This document shows positions 11,913 to 12,107 of a stretch of DNA of 12,107 bases, in pieces. Numbering within the stretch: position 1 is the first letter of the stretch; each line of letters begins with the position of its first letter. Location of the stretch: assembly GCA_007135295.1 (NCBI GenBank), contig SLJD01000458.1, positions 1 through 12,107 of the forward strand. The letters run 5' to 3'. The position numbers were made by a program, and so were the translations under genes. This DNA comes from Phycisphaerales bacterium (GTDB lineage Bacteria; Planctomycetota; Phycisphaerae; Phycisphaerales; SM1A02). The notes beneath the pieces are model-generated. The model saw nothing but the letters and a program-made list of their open reading frames with translations, did no database searches and had not been told where the DNA came from.

Positions 11913-12107
11913 GTGATCAAGCAACGCACAACATGGCTGGGGCTGACAACATGGCTCGTTGCAGCAATAACATGCGCCATGCTCGTTTCATCCGCATCGA
12001 TCGCGGTCGCTGACGAACCGGATGAGACCCCGCCGCCGGAACAGGATCCCGCCGGCGACGAACCCGTCGGGCCGGGGGCGGAGAATCTGCCGCTCGAGAA
12101 TGAGATG
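11913..12107 (+). CDS. Exported protein, N-terminal part only (partial)
   Basis: GTG at 11913 has GGAG (11902-11905) 7 nt upstream and opens 65 codons running off the window end. The N-terminus is a clear signal peptide: IKQRTTW, then the hydrophobic stretch LVAAITCAMLVSSASIAVA, with likely cleavage before DEPDE (residue 34). The mature start is a Pro/Glu/Asp-rich linker. No fold is visible in the part present. The two nearby ATGs (11900, 11933) are out of frame. It follows the previous gene by 40 bp with no terminator, so it is the third gene of the same operon. Function cannot be assigned. Confidence 0.75.
   Translation, partial: MIKQRTTWLGLTTWLVAAITCAMLVSSASIAVADEPDETPPPEQDPAGDEPVGPGAENLPLENEM

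Noticed and set aside
1..12107. CRISPR array, insertion sequence, integrase site, tRNA or rRNA
   Set aside because: No regularly spaced direct repeats, terminal inverted repeats with transposase, cloverleaf with CCA end, or rRNA signature were seen on either strand.

Overview
The window is high-GC bacterial DNA (well above 60% G+C by eye) carrying single-copy chromosomal genes. I see no transposase, integrase, CRISPR array, rRNA or tRNA. The best guess is a planctomycete, probably of the Phycisphaerae. The clues are a secreted protein ending in a paired EF-hand-like dockerin module (DLTGDG..GGADLG..LS.W), a very large DUF4175-type membrane/coiled-coil protein followed by small exported acidic Gln-rich proteins, and a UvrC-type protein that stops right after its nuclease domain. 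This assignment rests on family recognition, not on a phylogenetic marker.

Layout. 1-158: 3' end of a uvrC-like gene. 159-482: leader region with a possible 30-codon ORF. 483-1760: a histone-deacetylase-family hydrolase and a YggU/DUF167 protein, a tight pair on the + strand. 1733-2887: a tRNA-dihydrouridine synthase on the - strand, overlapping the YggU gene tail to tail by 28 bp. 2888-3500: about 600 bp with no ordinary gene. It holds what looks like an independent + strand transcription unit: a promoter, several strong hairpins, a near-perfect anti-Shine-Dalgarno complement, a 13-codon ORF, more helices and an intrinsic terminator. 3495-4598: a secreted beta-propeller-like protein with a dockerin module (- strand) and its own terminator. 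4599-4918: divergent promoter region. 4919-5998: mannose-1-phosphate guanylyltransferase. 6275-6961: MobA-type molybdenum cofactor guanylyltransferase. 6962-7310: non-coding, with a hairpin and a palindrome. 7311-12107: a three-gene operon of a 1243-residue DUF4175-like membrane protein, an exported acidic/Gln-rich protein that starts in a 4-bp ATGA overlap, and the signal-peptide end of a third exported protein.

How the genes fit together. Most neighbours are unrelated housekeeping functions (DNA repair, tRNA modification, GDP-mannose, molybdenum cofactor). The last three genes are the clear functional unit: a membrane-anchored coiled-coil protein with co-translated exported partners, of unknown function.

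Two observations stand out. First, the orphan transcription unit at about 3025-3377. Second, four genes (dus, the mannose-1-P guanylyltransferase, mobA, the DUF4175 gene) have a -10-like hexamer (TACAAT, TACAAT, TACAGT, GATAAT) ending only 6 or 7 nt before the start codon and no usable Shine-Dalgarno site. That predicts leaderless mRNAs beside SD-led genes in the same window.
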